Source: Piezodorus guildinii (lineage: Eukaryota; Arthropoda; Insecta; Hemiptera; Pentatomidae). From it: 64,000 bases of DNA. Made by a program: the position numbers and the translations under genes. The stretch lies in assembly GCA_023052935.1 (NCBI GenBank), contig CM041295.1, positions 15,686,880 through 15,750,879 of the forward strand, given 5' to 3'. Below the pieces are notes generated by a model, which was given only the letters and a program-made list of their open reading frames with translations, made no database searches and was not told the origin of the DNA. Below are positions 37,370 to 49,326 of this stretch, piece by piece (the first letter of the stretch is position 1; each line of letters starts with the position of its first letter).

Positions 37370-37790
37370 CCCAAAAGCTCCATCCTCATCACGTGTCGGC
37401 ACCACAGGAGAAAGCAAGAGTTAGCAAAGCTCCTTAGGGAAAATAATTTCTTTTGTTTTGACGAGGCTTACAGCATTGATACGGACGGATCAGTGAGATA
37501 CGCAGACATCATTGCATTCCCAAGAACGAAAGAACTACTATGATCCGGTACCCTACCGTTCGATTTGAGACCAATGACCAGGTTCAGGCAGATGGAGTGG
37601 AAAGGAAAACGGGAGCCATATACGATATATGCATTCCTTTCCTAAAAGAAAAGTTCCACGAGAACTTCTACGGGAGACAGTTCTCCGTAAGAGGTCCGTG
37701 GTTTGGGTCTCGCCGAGCAATCCATAGTAGCACGAGGTTCTCCATTCGTACTTCAGATACATCTCAACCTGCTTATTGATATATCTCATC
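37370..37790 (+). pseudogene. C-terminal domain of a non-LTR retroelement polyprotein
   Basis: Across two frames the strand reads RRKQELAKLLREN, FDEAYSIDTDGSVRYADIIA, TVRFETNDQVQ, IYDICIPFLKEKF and VRGPWFGSRRAI. The combination (RHN..., D-I-I-A-F, then ..RFE.N, IY..CIP..KEKF, RGLWFG) is a C-terminal segment I have seen attached to arthropod retroelement polyproteins. It may be an endonuclease-like fold. A one-base frame change near 37530 and the lack of RT nearby make it a fragment. Confidence 0.5.
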
Positions 37791-37959
37791 TCATGGAACA
37801 GTTCCTTCAGAAAATTAATTATCGTCCTCGCCAATTTGTTATAAAATTGATTACGCTTTTATTTGTAAAATTTCATTTATCTTTCCGCCTCCTCAATGAT
37901 AGACCTTGCGCATATATGTAAACAATTATAAAAATGCATGTTTGAGAACTTGTCCCAAT

Positions 37960-38290
37960 GGAAATGGATTTATGGAGACGTAGCTGTGGAGTATCAAGAC
38001 TACAACACGTCCCAAATTATTTAATCAGGGAAAAGGTTGAGGCACTCCTTAACACCCTTCATTTCTTTGAGGCAAGAAATCTGAGCTGATACGGACATGT
38101 TATGAGGATGCCTTACGACCGATGGCCGAAAAGAGTTCTCCGCTATGTACCACCTGGAAGAAGGAAGAGGGGTCAACCGGAAAAGAGATGGATGGAAGGG
38201 CTGCATGAAGATAAGGCCGCTAGTGGAGACCTGAGAGAGAAATATTGTCAGGACAGAGCGAAATGGCGGGGTCTTTTAGGATACGATTTA
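37960..38290 (+). pseudogene. Reverse transcriptase C-terminal tail (RTE-like element) fragment
   Basis: Reads EMDLWRRSCGVSRLQHV, then YGHVMRMPYDRWPKRVL, PPGRRKRGQPEKRWMEGL and KWRGLLG. This is the conserved tail after the RT domain in RTE-like LINEs (W..H..RM, P..GRR..G.P...W). A stop precedes YGHV. The RT itself is absent. Confidence 0.7.
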
Positions 38291-38299
38291 TATATTGTT

Positions 38300-38900
38300 A
38301 TGGTATGGTATGTTGACCATACCATAATAAGGGCTAATTTATATTTTCTTAACTATTTGAATTTTAATAAGAAAAGTATTTTGAGAATAAAGAAAGGAAG
38401 GAAGCGGAAGCTCTTTTTAGATCCGAGGAATAAAAAGATTAGTGTTGGTATTTTCCGACAAATATAAAGCAAGACGTCTCTGTTTCAGAAGACCCTGACA
38501 GCGGAACCGCGACTTAATTTCGCGAACTGGAATGATATAATTTTTTTCTTTTGCTTCCCTTCAGCCAATAAAAATCAGGAAAGGGACTTGGAAGGGAGAA
38601 GTGTATAAAAGAGCCAAAGAAGATGTTCTCGTTCTCAGTCACAACTGCATTGCTATCTCTATCACCATCTTTATTGTTCTTGAGCTGCGGTACTTCTCTA
38701 CGCTCATCTCATCATAAGACATACAGTTAGTTACTCTAAAGTGAACTTTATCTTTAATTTTTCTATTTGGGTAGTTATTTGAAATGTTTTGATTTTGTAG
38801 TTAAGTGAAATTCTTTAAACTCAGTATAATAAATGTTGAATATAATTGTGCATTTTAATTGATATTTCACATATTATAAAACTATATTTTTGTTACATTC
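38300..38900. other. AT-rich spacer with a promoter-like TATA region
   Basis: GTGTATAAAAGAGCC near 38603 is followed about 30 bases later by TTCTCAGTCACAAC. This TATA-plus-initiator arrangement is common in LTRs and insect promoters. No LTR ends or gene downstream can be tied to it. Confidence 0.2.
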
Positions 38901-39006
38901 CCTCGCCTACTACAGTGGAATATCATTGATTTTAGATAACTCCCCCCTTCAGGGAACACACTTCTGGACAAGTCCGACTAATTTGTTGTTACTAATTATG
39001 AGATTT

Positions 39007-39044
39007 ATATATATATATATATATATATATAGTATATATATATC
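39007..39044. repeat. TA microsatellite
   Basis: About 18 TA units with one interruption (AGTATA). It lies at the internal deletion point of the Jockey endonuclease. Confidence 0.9.
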
Positions 39045-39126
39045 CGAATTTGTATCCTTCCTGAATTCCTGGGTGCAGACTTAAACGCTAAGCACCTACA
39101 GTGGGGTTCCAGAATCACGAATTCTC

Positions 39127-39419
39127 CTTGGGGTCACCCATAGCGTAGTTGCTAGCATAACAGCTTTCTATGCCAAAGGTCGCGGGTTCAAACCTGCGGG
39201 TGGCCCTAGGATTTTTTTAATGGGAGTAAAAAATCCTCAGTTATGCATTCCTTCGGAGGGGACGTTAAAAGGTGGTCCCGAGCCTGTGCGATGTCAGGTA
39301 CTCGTTAAAGATCCCTATCCTAATAAAACCTGGGTAGGCGAAATTTAGGACTCCCACTGTAGCATCGTCCGATTAGCCTTAGTAGCATAAAGTGACGTTA
39401 AACGAATAAACAAACAAAC
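39127..39419 (+). mobile_element. tRNA-derived SINE, family 1, inserted in the Jockey endonuclease
   Basis: The head folds like a tRNA: GTCACCC at 39134 pairs with GGGTGGC, an A-box-like TAGCGTAGTTGCTAGCA is present, and the B box is GGTTCAAACC. A conserved body follows with GGTACTCGTTAAAGATCCC and GACTCCCACTGTAGC. It ends AAACGAATAAACAAACAAAC. The 11-bp target-site duplication CACGAATTCTC is at 39116-39126 and 39420-39430. Pol III promoter boxes are retained. Confidence 0.85.
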
Positions 39420-41591
39420 CACGAATTCTCGGGGACAAAATTTGCAGTCTGCACTCAACTCCCGAAACTTAAACCTCCTGACTCCCCTACCTACTGGCCA
39501 ACCGATGCTAACCGTAATCCTGAAATCCTTGACTTCTTCATCCACAGTGGAGTAGGCTCGATCAACTTGTCTGTTACTCGACTTGATGAACTATCCTCAG
39601 ACCATAGTCCACTGATCCTAAAAGGATCCCTAACTCCTATTCCGAAACCCATTTTACCATCATTCATCCGAAGCCCTGTCAACTGGAACTTTTTCCGCCA
39701 AATCAGAAATTTACAAATTGACCAATAATATTTACCTTAGAGTGACTCTCGAAACCCCAGATTACCTTGATAATACCGTCTACTACTCCTATACCACCGC
39801 CATTCAACAAGCTGTCTGGACTGCCTCCTTTCCTAAGCACTCCAATATAAATCCTCACCAAAATCATTTACCGCAACATATCATAGACCTTAACGACACC
39901 AAACGCCGAGCAAGATGATTATGGTAGCGCACCGACACCCAAAAGATCGCAGGAGCGGCATATAACTTTTATTGTAGACAATCGAAGCGGGAGTTAGCGA
40001 CCTTCCGTTCCTAATCATTTAATTCCTACCTCTCCTCTCTATCAGCTCGTAATAATCCCCTGTGGAATGTCACCAAAAAGATCCCAAAATAGCATCAAGT
40101 TTCGTATTTTCTCCTACGTGGTGATGACTCCTGGGCTGCGTCTGATGAAGATAAGGCCGAGGAATTTGCCAAACACCTCTTCAAAGTATTTACTCCTCAC
40201 CCGGAATCCCACATCAATCATACCGCAACAGTGCAAGACTTTCTTATGTCACCAATTCCACTTTCCCTACCTCCTAAAGCTATTAATCCCTCTGAGGTCA
40301 AATATCTTCTCCAAAAACTGACCCTCCGTATCTCCTGGACACGATCTCCTTACTCCCCAGATCCTCCGACAACTTCCGCAGAAAGCTATTATATTCCTTA
40401 CTTATATCTACAACTGCATCCTATGCACCACCTATTTTCTTCTGTTATTGAAACATTCCACTGTCATTCTTTTTCATGCTGAAAACCCATTTATTCCAGT
40501 CTCTATGCCTATGCCTAAGTCAGCCACAGTACGCTGTGGTGTAGAATTTTCCATCTTTTATCCCGTTGAGGCCGGTGTTCCTCAAGGCAGCGTCTTGGGA
40601 CCCGTCCTCTTCATCCTTTACACTGCTGATATTCCTACACATCCTGATACCTTTCTGGCAACATTTGCAGACGGCACCGCCATCCTATCATCCAGTTCCA
40701 ATCCTGAAACAGCATCCTTAAACCTGTAGAGACACCTTTGCCTTATCGAACACTGGTGTAATAACTGGCGTATAAAGGTAAACGAAGCCAAATGTAAACA
40801 CATAACCTTCACTCTTAGACGAAAATCCTGCCCGGCAGTTTTTTTCAACTCATTACTAATTCCTCCCTCAGATACAGTCCGGTATCTTGGCTTACTATTA
40901 GACAAAAGATTGACATGGAACCCACATACAAGACTTAAAAGACAAGAACACAACCGACCATTCGGACAGTTATACCGACTACTCAACAGAAAATCTAAAC
41001 TTAAAGTTGACAACAAATTATTGATGTACAAGACAATACTAAAGCCTATCTGGACCTACGGACTTGAACTATGGGGACTGCTAAACTTTCTAACATCAAA
41101 CGCATTCAATTCTTTCAATCCAAAGTCCTTCGGACAACAGTTAATGCTCCTTATTATGTCACTAACCATACCTTACACCACGACCTAAATATTCCATTTA
41201 TTTCAGGTCTTATTCCATCAAAATTCTTCAAATTCCATCAGAACCTTATATATTACCCCAATCCTCTTGCTCAATCCCTTTCCACGTTTCACACACCCTT
41301 ACTGCCCCCCTAGAAGGTTGAAACGGAAGTGGCCTTTTGTAAATATGTATACATTGGAGTTCTAGCACTGTCTAGATTCTCCACTCAATGTGAAGTATGT
41401 ATGACATGTATATGGGTGTGAGTGATTTATAGACTTTGTAAACATTTTATTGATTCATTATTGTATATATATTTTATTGTAGTGTAAATATTGAATGAAT
41501 GTTATCTTTCACCTCTATTATTGATGTCCAAATTGGGACAGATTCCAACACTATTCAATAAAAAATTGTTGTTGAAAAAACAAAAAAAAAA

Positions 41592-41840
41592 CAGCTAAAT
41601 ATACAAGTTGAACGAATTTGATGATAAAAAAAAGGAGAAAAGAGCAAAAATATTTTGGTGTTTTTGAGCACGAAGACAACAATATACCGTTGAAAAGCTA
41701 AAGATTTTAGGAAAAATATTTTCCTATCCATAATATTGAAAAGCCAATAAAAAGTACTGATTGTCGTAGATAATAATATAATAGATAAAACACATGTTTC
41801 TATTAAAACTCAATGTAAATAATTCTTAAATAATTTTTTA
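41592..41840 (+). repeat. Partial (3' half) dispersed repeat family member
   Basis: Matches the right half of the family (AGTTGAACGAATTTGAT, ATATACCGTTG, GCTAAAGATT, ACATGTTTCTATTAAAACTC) and is followed at once by the left end of another member. Two members therefore lie in tandem, the first truncated by the Jockey LINE. Confidence 0.6.
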
Positions 41841-43895
41841 CTTTCACTTACCTCCTGTATATGAAATGTATAGTAATTGACAGTATAGCAATCCTGAAAA
41901 TTTTCGAATTAACGTTTTCACTGGTAATACACGTCTTAGGGCTAGTTAAGGTACAAAACCTTGCATCCCTGAATGAGCACTTTCCCCCTCCTTCCAGCTT
42001 TTTATAAATATCCCTCCCAGAGACGTAAGCAGTCAGACAGCCATTTAGATCATTATTATCCATTTATGTAGTAGTTTAGCACAAGCCTAGTTCTCTGTAT
42101 TTAGTAGTATAGTCCATGTAACCGTTTGTTTTTACCAATAAAGTTTTTTTTTAAGCTCATCGAGCGGTTACGTTCTTTACCTATCCCCTGAGTCCAAATG
42201 ACCAAGTCCCGCAAAAAGATTTGTGTTTGTGTGTCTGTTTGTGGTAAGTCCAGCGCAAAAACTAAAATTCGTACGAAACTGAAATTTCATATTTAAAACA
42301 AATATTACCCCTAGATGTTACAGCAACTTTATACCATGCATTTTGGATCTTTTTACAATTTTCTGGAATACGGCTCAAACGATTTTGATTAAACTCGCTA
42401 TATGGATGTAAAATTGAATGGGCTTATTTAATATAATTTAGGTTTTATTCTGTTTAAAATGGTCTAACAGAGCTTAAATGCCGATAGTTGACCCTTTCTT
42501 CCACTAAAATACCCCCAATTTTGTACATTCGATAAAATAAAACATACCATCTTGTTAGCATTGATAATTATCGGTTAAATATATAAGTTGAGCGAATTTG
42601 ATAAACTACTAAAGGAGAAAAGATCAAACATATTTTTTATGCAGTTTTTGAACATAAATATAGATGTATAATATATCGTTGGTGTTAATTTCAATTCCAT
42701 ACCGCTTCCTTCCTCAGACACAGTCCGGTATCTCGGCTTTTTCCTAGACAAAAGACTGATGTGGAACCCACATACAAGACTTAAAAGATAAGAACTCAAC
42801 CGCAGATTCGGCCAGTTATACAGACTACTAAACAGAAAATCTCATCTTACAGTTGACCACAAATTACTAATATACAAGACAGTACTGAAATCTATATGGA
42901 TCTACGGACTTGAACTGTGGGGGACAGTTAAACATTCTAACATCAAACGCATCCAACCCTTCCAATCCAAAGTCCTCCGAACAATAGTTAATGCTCCTTA
43001 TTACGTTACCAACTGTACCCTACACCATGACCTTAATATTCCGTTTGTTTTAGACCTGGTACCATCCAAATTCTCCAAATTTCATCAGAACCTTACTCAT
43101 CATCCTAACCCTCTAACACAATCCCTACCAGCACCATCCTCCTCGAAGATTTCGGCAGTGGCCGCGAGACGTATTGTAAACATTTAAATTGGAGTTCTGA
43201 CACTGGTCAGATCCTCCACTTATGTACGGCATGTTTGTGGCTACAGCGCCCTAACTCAGCCTCCACTGGCTCACACCAGTGATGCGGCTGAGATAGAGGG
43301 ATCTCTTGGATTCAGCTTTTTTCTCCACAAGTGGAGGGAAAAGCGCGGTCTGGGGTCCCTTCAGGAGTTGTATATATTGTATATAGTTATGATTGTTTGT
43401 ATGATGTTTATTTATTAGCCAACAATTTTATTTATCTTAATTATAGGTTGTTGTTTTGTTTTTTTATTAATTATTATTTTATTGTATATATATGAATTTA
43501 TTTATTTTCTATTTTATGTAATTTGACTATTATTATTATTTTCTGTATATATTGTATGAATGTGGTCTCATATCACTATTATTATTGTTCATTTTGTAAC
43601 AAATTGCAATAGATCTCAATAAAAAAAAAAAAAATAAATAAATAAAAAAAAAAAAAATATACCGTTGGATAGCTAAAGATTATAGTAAAAATATTATCTA
43701 ATACACGGAATTGTAAAAATTGATGGAGGGTGATGAAAAGCCGACAAAACTAACTGATTATTACAGGCAAAAATATAATAGATTATTTAATAAAACACAT
43801 GTTTCTATAGAAACATTATGTAATTAATTCTATTTCATCTCCAAGTTTATTTAAAAATTCTTAAATTAATTTTAAGAACGGAGGTAAGTGAAAGT
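41840..43895 (+). repeat. Dispersed repeat family member split by a Jockey fragment
   Basis: Left edge ACTTTCACTTACCTCC at 41840, right edge GGAGGTAAGTGAAAGT at about 43880-43895. The two edges are inverted copies of each other. Inside are TGAGTCCAAATGACCAAGTC, CTGAAATTTCATATTTAA and TGATTAAACTCGCTATATGG. The Jockey fragment at 42690-43655 interrupts it after ATATATCGTTGG, and it resumes at ATATACCGTTGG. A partial extra copy of the right edge follows at about 43910-43985. No coding frame is seen. Confidence 0.7.
42690..43655 (+). mobile_element. 5'-truncated Jockey-clade LINE fragment
   Basis: Begins at SSDTVRYLGFFLDKRLMWNP and continues RLKR, stop, ELNRRFGQLYRLLNRKS, IWIYGLELWGTVKHSNIKRI, APYYVTN. 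A long 3' untranslated region ends in AATAAAAAAAAAAAAATAAA. ATAT-CGTTGG occurs on both sides as a likely target-site duplication. It is close in sequence to the 38905-41590 element. Confidence 0.8.
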
Positions 43896-44149
43896 CGTGT
43901 GCTGCAAGTACCAGATTTGTTTTGTTTAGAAATGTATTTAAAAATTCTTAACTTGATATAAATGACGGAGGTAAATTAAAGTCCCTCCAGATTTTTCATT
44001 AAAGACAGTCTGCCTGTCCCTTGGTTACCGATGATGCTTGATTGGTGACAGTGCAGAAGAGAATAGCCCGGTACTGAGAGGTGGTTGGGAGGGGAATGTT
44101 GGGCCCAGTGGGCCATGGCAACCGCCAGTGTTATTTCCATTGTAGTAGT

Positions 44150-44243
44150 ATGGGGGTCGCCGAGTCCGACGTCAATGGCTTCGTTCTCGCTTCCCTTCTT
44201 CTCTCCCACTGCTGTTCGGTCTTGGCTATCTTGGACAGGAAAG
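44150..44243 (+). CDS. Candidate first coding exon of an unrecognised host gene
   Basis: ATG at 44150 opens MGVAESDVNGFVLASLLLSH, followed by CCSVLAILDRK, and runs to a consensus donor (GGAAAG then GTAGGT at 44244). The hydrophobic stretch could be a signal peptide or membrane anchor. The surrounding 200 bp are less AT-rich than the region and contain several CG dinucleotides, like a promoter-proximal exon. No downstream exon was found in the window, and no family is recognised. Other frames are also open here, so this is tentative. Confidence 0.25.
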
Positions 44244-45976
44244 GTAGGTACAATACTAGTCCACTCGCCTCTGCTTCAAGCCGCTTCACATTCAATGAGG
44301 AAAAATTTTAATTTCTTACCTAAAGAAAACTTAATTGGAATGTATGTCTTCAAAAACTATAGAGATAACAAAGTTTCCTATTCTCTTCTGTTTTTTACTA
44401 TTTTATATTTCAAATGAATTATTTAAATTACTTTTTTGAAGCTCACTTAAGATTCCACAGGAATCCCATTTAGTTTTCAGTGAAACATTTGGTTTCATAA
44501 AATTTGATATAATTTATAACGGCGTTAATTTATAGATTTATAACTTACCATTTACTTTAAAAACTTGATTACGATTTGATACATAATATTTGTTTCTAAA
44601 ATCTTGTGAACTGAATTGTAGAATATAACTTGTACGATATTCTAAGACGGTGGTAACATTGAACTGCCATAACCTCCCTCTTTACCAATAACATATGTTC
44701 ATAAGTATATGGGCTTACAAAAACGACTTATTTTATTAAATAGTAACTTTTCTGAAACCTTACGGTATACTAAACGTCTATAATACAACTCATATTTCAG
44801 GAAAAAATTTTCGATGCCTTGATCATAGAAAATTTAATTTTCCCTTCGAAAAAATTTATTGTAATGTATTTTACTAATAAACCTTCAGGAAAGAATTCCC
44901 TGAATGATGGTGAACACCGTATCAAAATCGCGTTATCATTTTATGTATAGAGATAACATTTATATAACAATGTTATTGGCTAGCTTGATCATGCCAGCAA
45001 AAGATTTCAGCAATTTGATTTCTCACGGATCTCCGGTTTATGATCTCTGCTTCGGTTCGAAGAAATAGCTATAATACATAAATAAAACGATCAAAAGTTA
45101 AATATAAGAAAATTATATAAAATAATTCACACGATTCGACTTTTTATCGGTACGACTATACTTTGTTATCTTATCAATAAAACTCTATTCCGCTAAACAG
45201 ACAATAATAAATAATTGAAATGAAACGAGAAAATATTTCCCAAATATGCTGTATTAAATAATATTTCTCTTTATTCTAACGTAATTGAGAAAATTACAAC
45301 GGAAGGGGTGAAATCGATGTTACATCGAATACCTTTTACTCCAAAAATCGTGTTTGAAATAATCGACTTATACAGTGTTGATGTTGTATAAAATAAATTT
45401 CTAACTTATGGCTATTATACGATAATATAAAATGTCATATATTATTTTTGATTACAGCCAACTTTCCCAAGGTTGGAAACGATAAGTTTATCTTAAAATA
45501 ATTAGGAATACGTTCTATCATGTCATTGGGATCAAATAGCATGTCTCTCGTAGTTTAGGTTTAGATATTATTAAATATATAGAATTTTAATAATGATGGG
45601 TTAGAGCTCAGATTATAAAAATTTAAATGCCATAAGTTGAAGTGGATTTCATTATGATTCATATTAAGACATGCATGCACTGTGAAAAACTGCAGAACCA
45701 GTTCACGTAGGAATGGCTACTATGTACACATTCATTTAGAAATGGAACTGATTTTTTTTTTCAAAAGACAAACATGTGAGCCATCATTAGGGCTAAAATT
45801 AAATAAAAGTACACACACCTCAGAGCCTACCTAGATATAACTTACTCAAAGATTATAATTAATTTATTATTACATGAACTTTATATGATTTATTTATACT
45901 ATAGAGACAAGACATGATAACGCGTATAAAATGTTTTGTCTCTACCAAAATATACATTCAAGTATTGCAAGTTTTT
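44244..45976. other. AT-rich stretch, nothing recognised
   Basis: No coding frame of note, no RNA gene and no clear repeat edge. If the exon at 44150 is real this would be its intron. Confidence 0.3.
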
Positions 45977-46845
45977 ACTTTCACTTACTATATATAGTAA
46001 GGGGAAGTATTGCGATCGTGAAAATTTTCGAATTCCAGTTTTCAACGGAAATACACGTTTTAGGGTCCCCTGAGTCCAAATAACCAAGTCCCACAAAAAG
46101 GTCTGTGTGTGTGTGGTTACTCCCGGGCGGAAACAGTAAGTCACATGAAACTGAAATTTCATATTTAAGAGAACAATACGCCCGAGACGTGACAAAACTT
46201 TTTTCATCAAAATAGCTTACCAGAAGAGGCACTTCATACTATGCATTTTGCACCTTTTTTCGATTTTCTCAAAAACGGTTCCGACGATTTTGATTAAACT
46301 CGCTATATCGATGTAAAATTTAATGTGCCTTAATATCATGTAGGTTTTATTCTGATTAAAATGCTCTGACAGGGCTTAAATGCCGATATTTTAATTTTTC
46401 TTCCCCTAAAGTACCTTTTATTTTGTAGATTCAATAAAAATAACTATATTATCTTGTTAATGCTGATGAAAAAGAGGTAAATATATAAATTGAATGAATT
46501 CGATACCCAACTAAAGGAGGAAAACAGAAAAAATATTTTTTTAATGCAATTTTTCGTTTTTGAAAATAAGAGCAGTAATATACATGTATGATATACCGTT
46601 GGAAAGCTAAAGATTTTAGAATAAATATTATCTCATACACAAGCTTTTAAAAGTCAATATAGAGTGATGAAATGAACATAAAACTAACTGATTATTTTAG
46701 ATAATAATATAATAGATTTTTTAATGAAACACATGTTTCTATAGAAATTTAATTAAATTAATTCCTTAATAGTTTCACGTATTTTTATCTCTAGCTGTTT
46801 TTGAAAATTCTTTCATTGATTTTAAAAATGGAAGTAAGTGAAAGT
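45977..46845 (+). repeat. Best uninterrupted member of the dispersed repeat family (about 870 bp)
   Basis: Edges ACTTTCACTTAC (45977) and GTAAGTGAAAGT (46845), inverted to each other. It contains CCTGAGTCCAAATAACCAAG, CTGAAATTTCATATTTAAGA, TGATTAAACTCGCTATATCG and ACATGTTTCTATAGAAATTT in the family order. Short open frames inside are not conserved between members. It fits a non-autonomous DNA transposon or an unknown interspersed repeat. Confidence 0.7.
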
Positions 46846-47087
46846 CGTGTGTTGCCCGCACCAGATTTTTAAGCTTGAGATGATTTGCACTTAAAAGCGA
46901 TGTAGCGAATTGTTGAATTAAACACAAACGCAGCTGGACAAAACGTATAGAACGCAATTTAAACAGACCATTTCCACTCCACTTCCTGTTCGGATATGCG
47001 TCGTATTATTGTGACCGGTCTCCGAGAATGGGTTTTAATCATTAAAGGGCCTAGCGGAATAAGCATGTGAAATCTGCCCCCGCGTAT

Positions 47088-47943
47088 ATCAGACCAAATT
47101 TATACCATTGATTCACACATATGAGAAACCACCTTTAGCAAATCTTTAGCCCCATAAGCCTTATGGGAGGGAGGTCATGAAGGGGGAAAGAAAAAAAAAA
47201 AGTGTTTTCTTCTGAACAGCTCAACCGATTTTAACGAAAAAAATACAAGTTAGGAATTTTCAAAAAGGGTTAAAGATTTGTTTTCCCTCAAAAATATAAG
47301 ACAATTTTTTTTTCTAAATTTTTCTATCTATCTAATTACTTTACAATGCTACTGTTCTATTCCAACTCTTCAGTGTAACCAGTTACTACTCACAGTCACT
47401 ACTTTTAATTTGTCACCATTGGGTATATTTGAGATCCATTTGAAAAATATATACAATATATTGTGTAGGACCCTCTAATGAAGTAACGCAGCAAAAAATT
47501 ATAGGTGTAGCCATCGAACATAAGCTAAAAAAGTAAATAAGTAATTTTAAAAAACAATTCACATAATGTTTTTTCTCTTGAAAATAGGTTGTTCCGTTCA
47601 GGAGAAAAGATTGATTTGTTTTTTATTTTTCACCATGGGGCACAATTGTGATTAAATTAAAAAAATATATATTACTTAGGATCCCCCAATGAAATTAACT
47701 AGCAAAAAATTGAAGGTGTATTAATCCAACATAACCTACACAATTTTCGTCGGAAAATTCCCCAAAAATTGTCTCACATTTTAGTGGATATTTATTTTTT
47801 TTCAATCCGTTTTTGAATTCCCTAAGATATATTTTTTCGTTAAAATAGGTTGAGCTGTTCAGGAGATCTTCCTCCCATAAGGATTATGGGGCTAAAATTT
47901 GCAATAGGTAGTTTCTCATAAGTATCGATCAATGGTATAAATT
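47088..47943. mobile_element. MITE-like element, about 855 bp, long inverted repeats
   Basis: AATTTATACCATTGATTCAC...CTTTAGCCCCATAAGCCTTA on the left is complemented by TAAGGATTATGGGGCTAAA...GATCAATGGTATAAATT on the right, with arms of about 140 bp that include GAACAGCTCAACC and GGTTGAGCTGTTC. Inside is a diverged direct repeat with GCAAAAAATTATAGGTGTA at about 47492 and GCAAAAAATTGAAGGTGTA at about 47703. No ORF. It abuts the hammerhead-like motif at 47967. Confidence 0.7.
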
Positions 47944-47966
47944 ATACTATTTATTGTCTGCCAACG

Positions 47967-47995
47967 TTTCGACCCACATTGTGGATCATCATCAG
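47967..47995 (-). ncRNA. Hammerhead-like motif in a PLE-type terminal repeat
   Basis: The minus strand reads CTGATGA, one extra base, GATCCAC AAT GTGGGTC (7-bp stem with one G-T pair), then GAAA and CGTTGGC. A partial second copy (GTCTGCCAACATTTCGAA) lies 87 bp further right. The core matches CUGANGA...GAAA of hammerhead ribozymes except for the extra base before the stem. PLEs are known to carry such ribozymes, often in tandem. Confidence 0.45.
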
Positions 47996-48059
47996 GGCGA
48001 ATCGCAGGAAAAGAAACAATTAAGTAGTATTAATTTTTTATTGTCTGCCAACATTTCGA

Positions 48060-48690
48060 ACTTCATTAAATAATTATACTAATTTTCTTTCTATTCCCAA
48101 TAAAAAATATATTTTATGTTTTTAATAATCTTTATTGCAATATGTAATAAAATACATTAAGCATACATAATGCTGTTCCAAAGTAAACCAGTCTCTTACA
48201 AAATCATATAATGACATAAACATAGGATATAAACTCATTAATCAATGAAACAATAAATAAATATAAAAACTTCCACAAATTAAAATATAGAACTTTTTAT
48301 GTTTACTATATTAATAAAATTATTCGTACTTTTTGGAAGAAAATATTTTAGTATCATTTTAAACGAAATTAAATAGTAATGAGTACCTTTTGTAAATAAT
48401 TGCATTCCTAAAACATGGTTTTAAAAGGACTTAAACGTTTTTTAGTTATCTTTTGGAAATCAGCGACTCAATTGTCACCTACTTTTTTGCTACATCATAT
48501 CACGCTTAACACCACAACTTTATATAGGAAAAATAGGTTTCGACATATTTTTTTGAATGACAGTAAAACGTCTTAGTAAGAAGAAAAATTCCTGAGCGTA
48601 CGATACATATTTTAAATTAAACATAATTTGCTCGAATTAATGGTTGCTATAATTATTGTAGAAATATTAGAATAGTTCTGGGATAGGGAA
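48060..48690. other. AT-rich stretch, nothing recognised
   Basis: It contains AATAAAAAATATATTTTATG and other A/T runs and may include PLE untranslated sequence on the minus strand, but no coding part is visible. Confidence 0.3.
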
Positions 48691-48692
48691 AA

Positions 48693-48960
48693 AAAGGTCA
48701 ACTTGGTGCAGTGTCTACCTTCTATAACCAAAATCGCGAGTTCAAATCAGACATATGGCTCTAGGATTTTTAGGGGTGGAAAAAAATCCGCGGTTATGCC
48801 ACCATATAATGTCGGTCCGAGCCTGAGCAATTTTAGGTACTGGTTTTAAGATCGCTATCCTAATTAAACCTGAATAGAAAAAAAATCAGGACTCCCACTG
48901 TAGCGTTGACCGATTAGTCACAGTAGCATATAAAGTGACGTTAAATCAATAAGCAAGCAA
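48693..48960 (+). mobile_element. tRNA-derived SINE, family 1, diverged copy
   Basis: The order of blocks is the same as at 39127 (GCGAGTTCAAATC B box, CTAGGATTTTT, GACTCCCACTGTAGCG, GTGACGTTAAAT), with many substitutions. The A box region is degraded. Confidence 0.75.
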
Positions 48961-49033
48961 GGAAAGAAATTCTTTTAATTTTTTATCTGATATATTCTTC
49001 TTCAGTTCCCTCAGAAGATAGAGGTTATTTGGA

Positions 49034-49326
49034 TCACCTGTAGCACGGTGGCTAGCATAACAGCCTTCTATGCCAACGGTCACGGGTTCAAACCAGCATG
49101 TGTTCCTAGGATTTTTTAAAATAAAAATCCTTTTAAAAAATTTCTTAGTTATGCCGTTCTTCGTAGGGGACCTATAAAGGTAGCCCGACCTTTTGCGATG
49201 TCTGGTACTCGTTAAAGATCCCTATCCTAATAAAACCTGGATAGGCAAAATTTAGGACTCCCACTGTAGCATCGTCCGATTAGCCTTAGTAGCATAAAGT
49301 GACGTTAAACGAATAAACAAACAAAC
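49034..49326 (+). mobile_element. tRNA-derived SINE, family 1, joined to a Jockey endonuclease fragment
   Basis: Head with GGCTAGCATAACAGCCTTCT and B box GGTTCAAACC, the conserved body, and a 3' end AAACAAACAAAC. It ends at the same CACGAATTCTCGGGGAC junction as the 39127 SINE, but the left side lacks the matching CACGAATTCTC. Confidence 0.8.

Larger units (their letters stand above)
38905..41590 (+). mobile_element. Jockey-clade LINE, internally deleted and decayed
   Basis: A non-LTR retrotransposon ORF2 remnant. The endonuclease starts with LLQWNIIDF (about 38909), then jumps to LGADLNAKHLQWGSR (about 39070). After the SINE insertion it resumes NSRG...TYWPTDANRNPEILDFFI, LDELSSDHSPLILKG (39415-39715). 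The linker follows to about 40330. Most of the RT fingers are deleted; GVPQGSVLGPVLFILYTADI (about 40570) and TFADGTAILSSS (about 40660) remain, where the second catalytic aspartate of FADD is G. The thumb RYLGLLLDKRLTWNPHTRLK and IWTYGLELWG follow, then a 3' end with AATAAAAAATTGTTG and an A-run (about 41555-41590). Many stops and frame changes. It is inactive. Confidence 0.85.

Noticed and set aside
39134..39208. A functional tRNA gene
   Set aside because: It folds tRNA-like, but the conserved body and target-site duplications continue beyond it and four related copies lie nearby, so it is a SINE head.
41071..41313. Independent small ORF
   Set aside because: It is the C-terminal tail of the decayed Jockey reverse transcriptase in a shifted frame.
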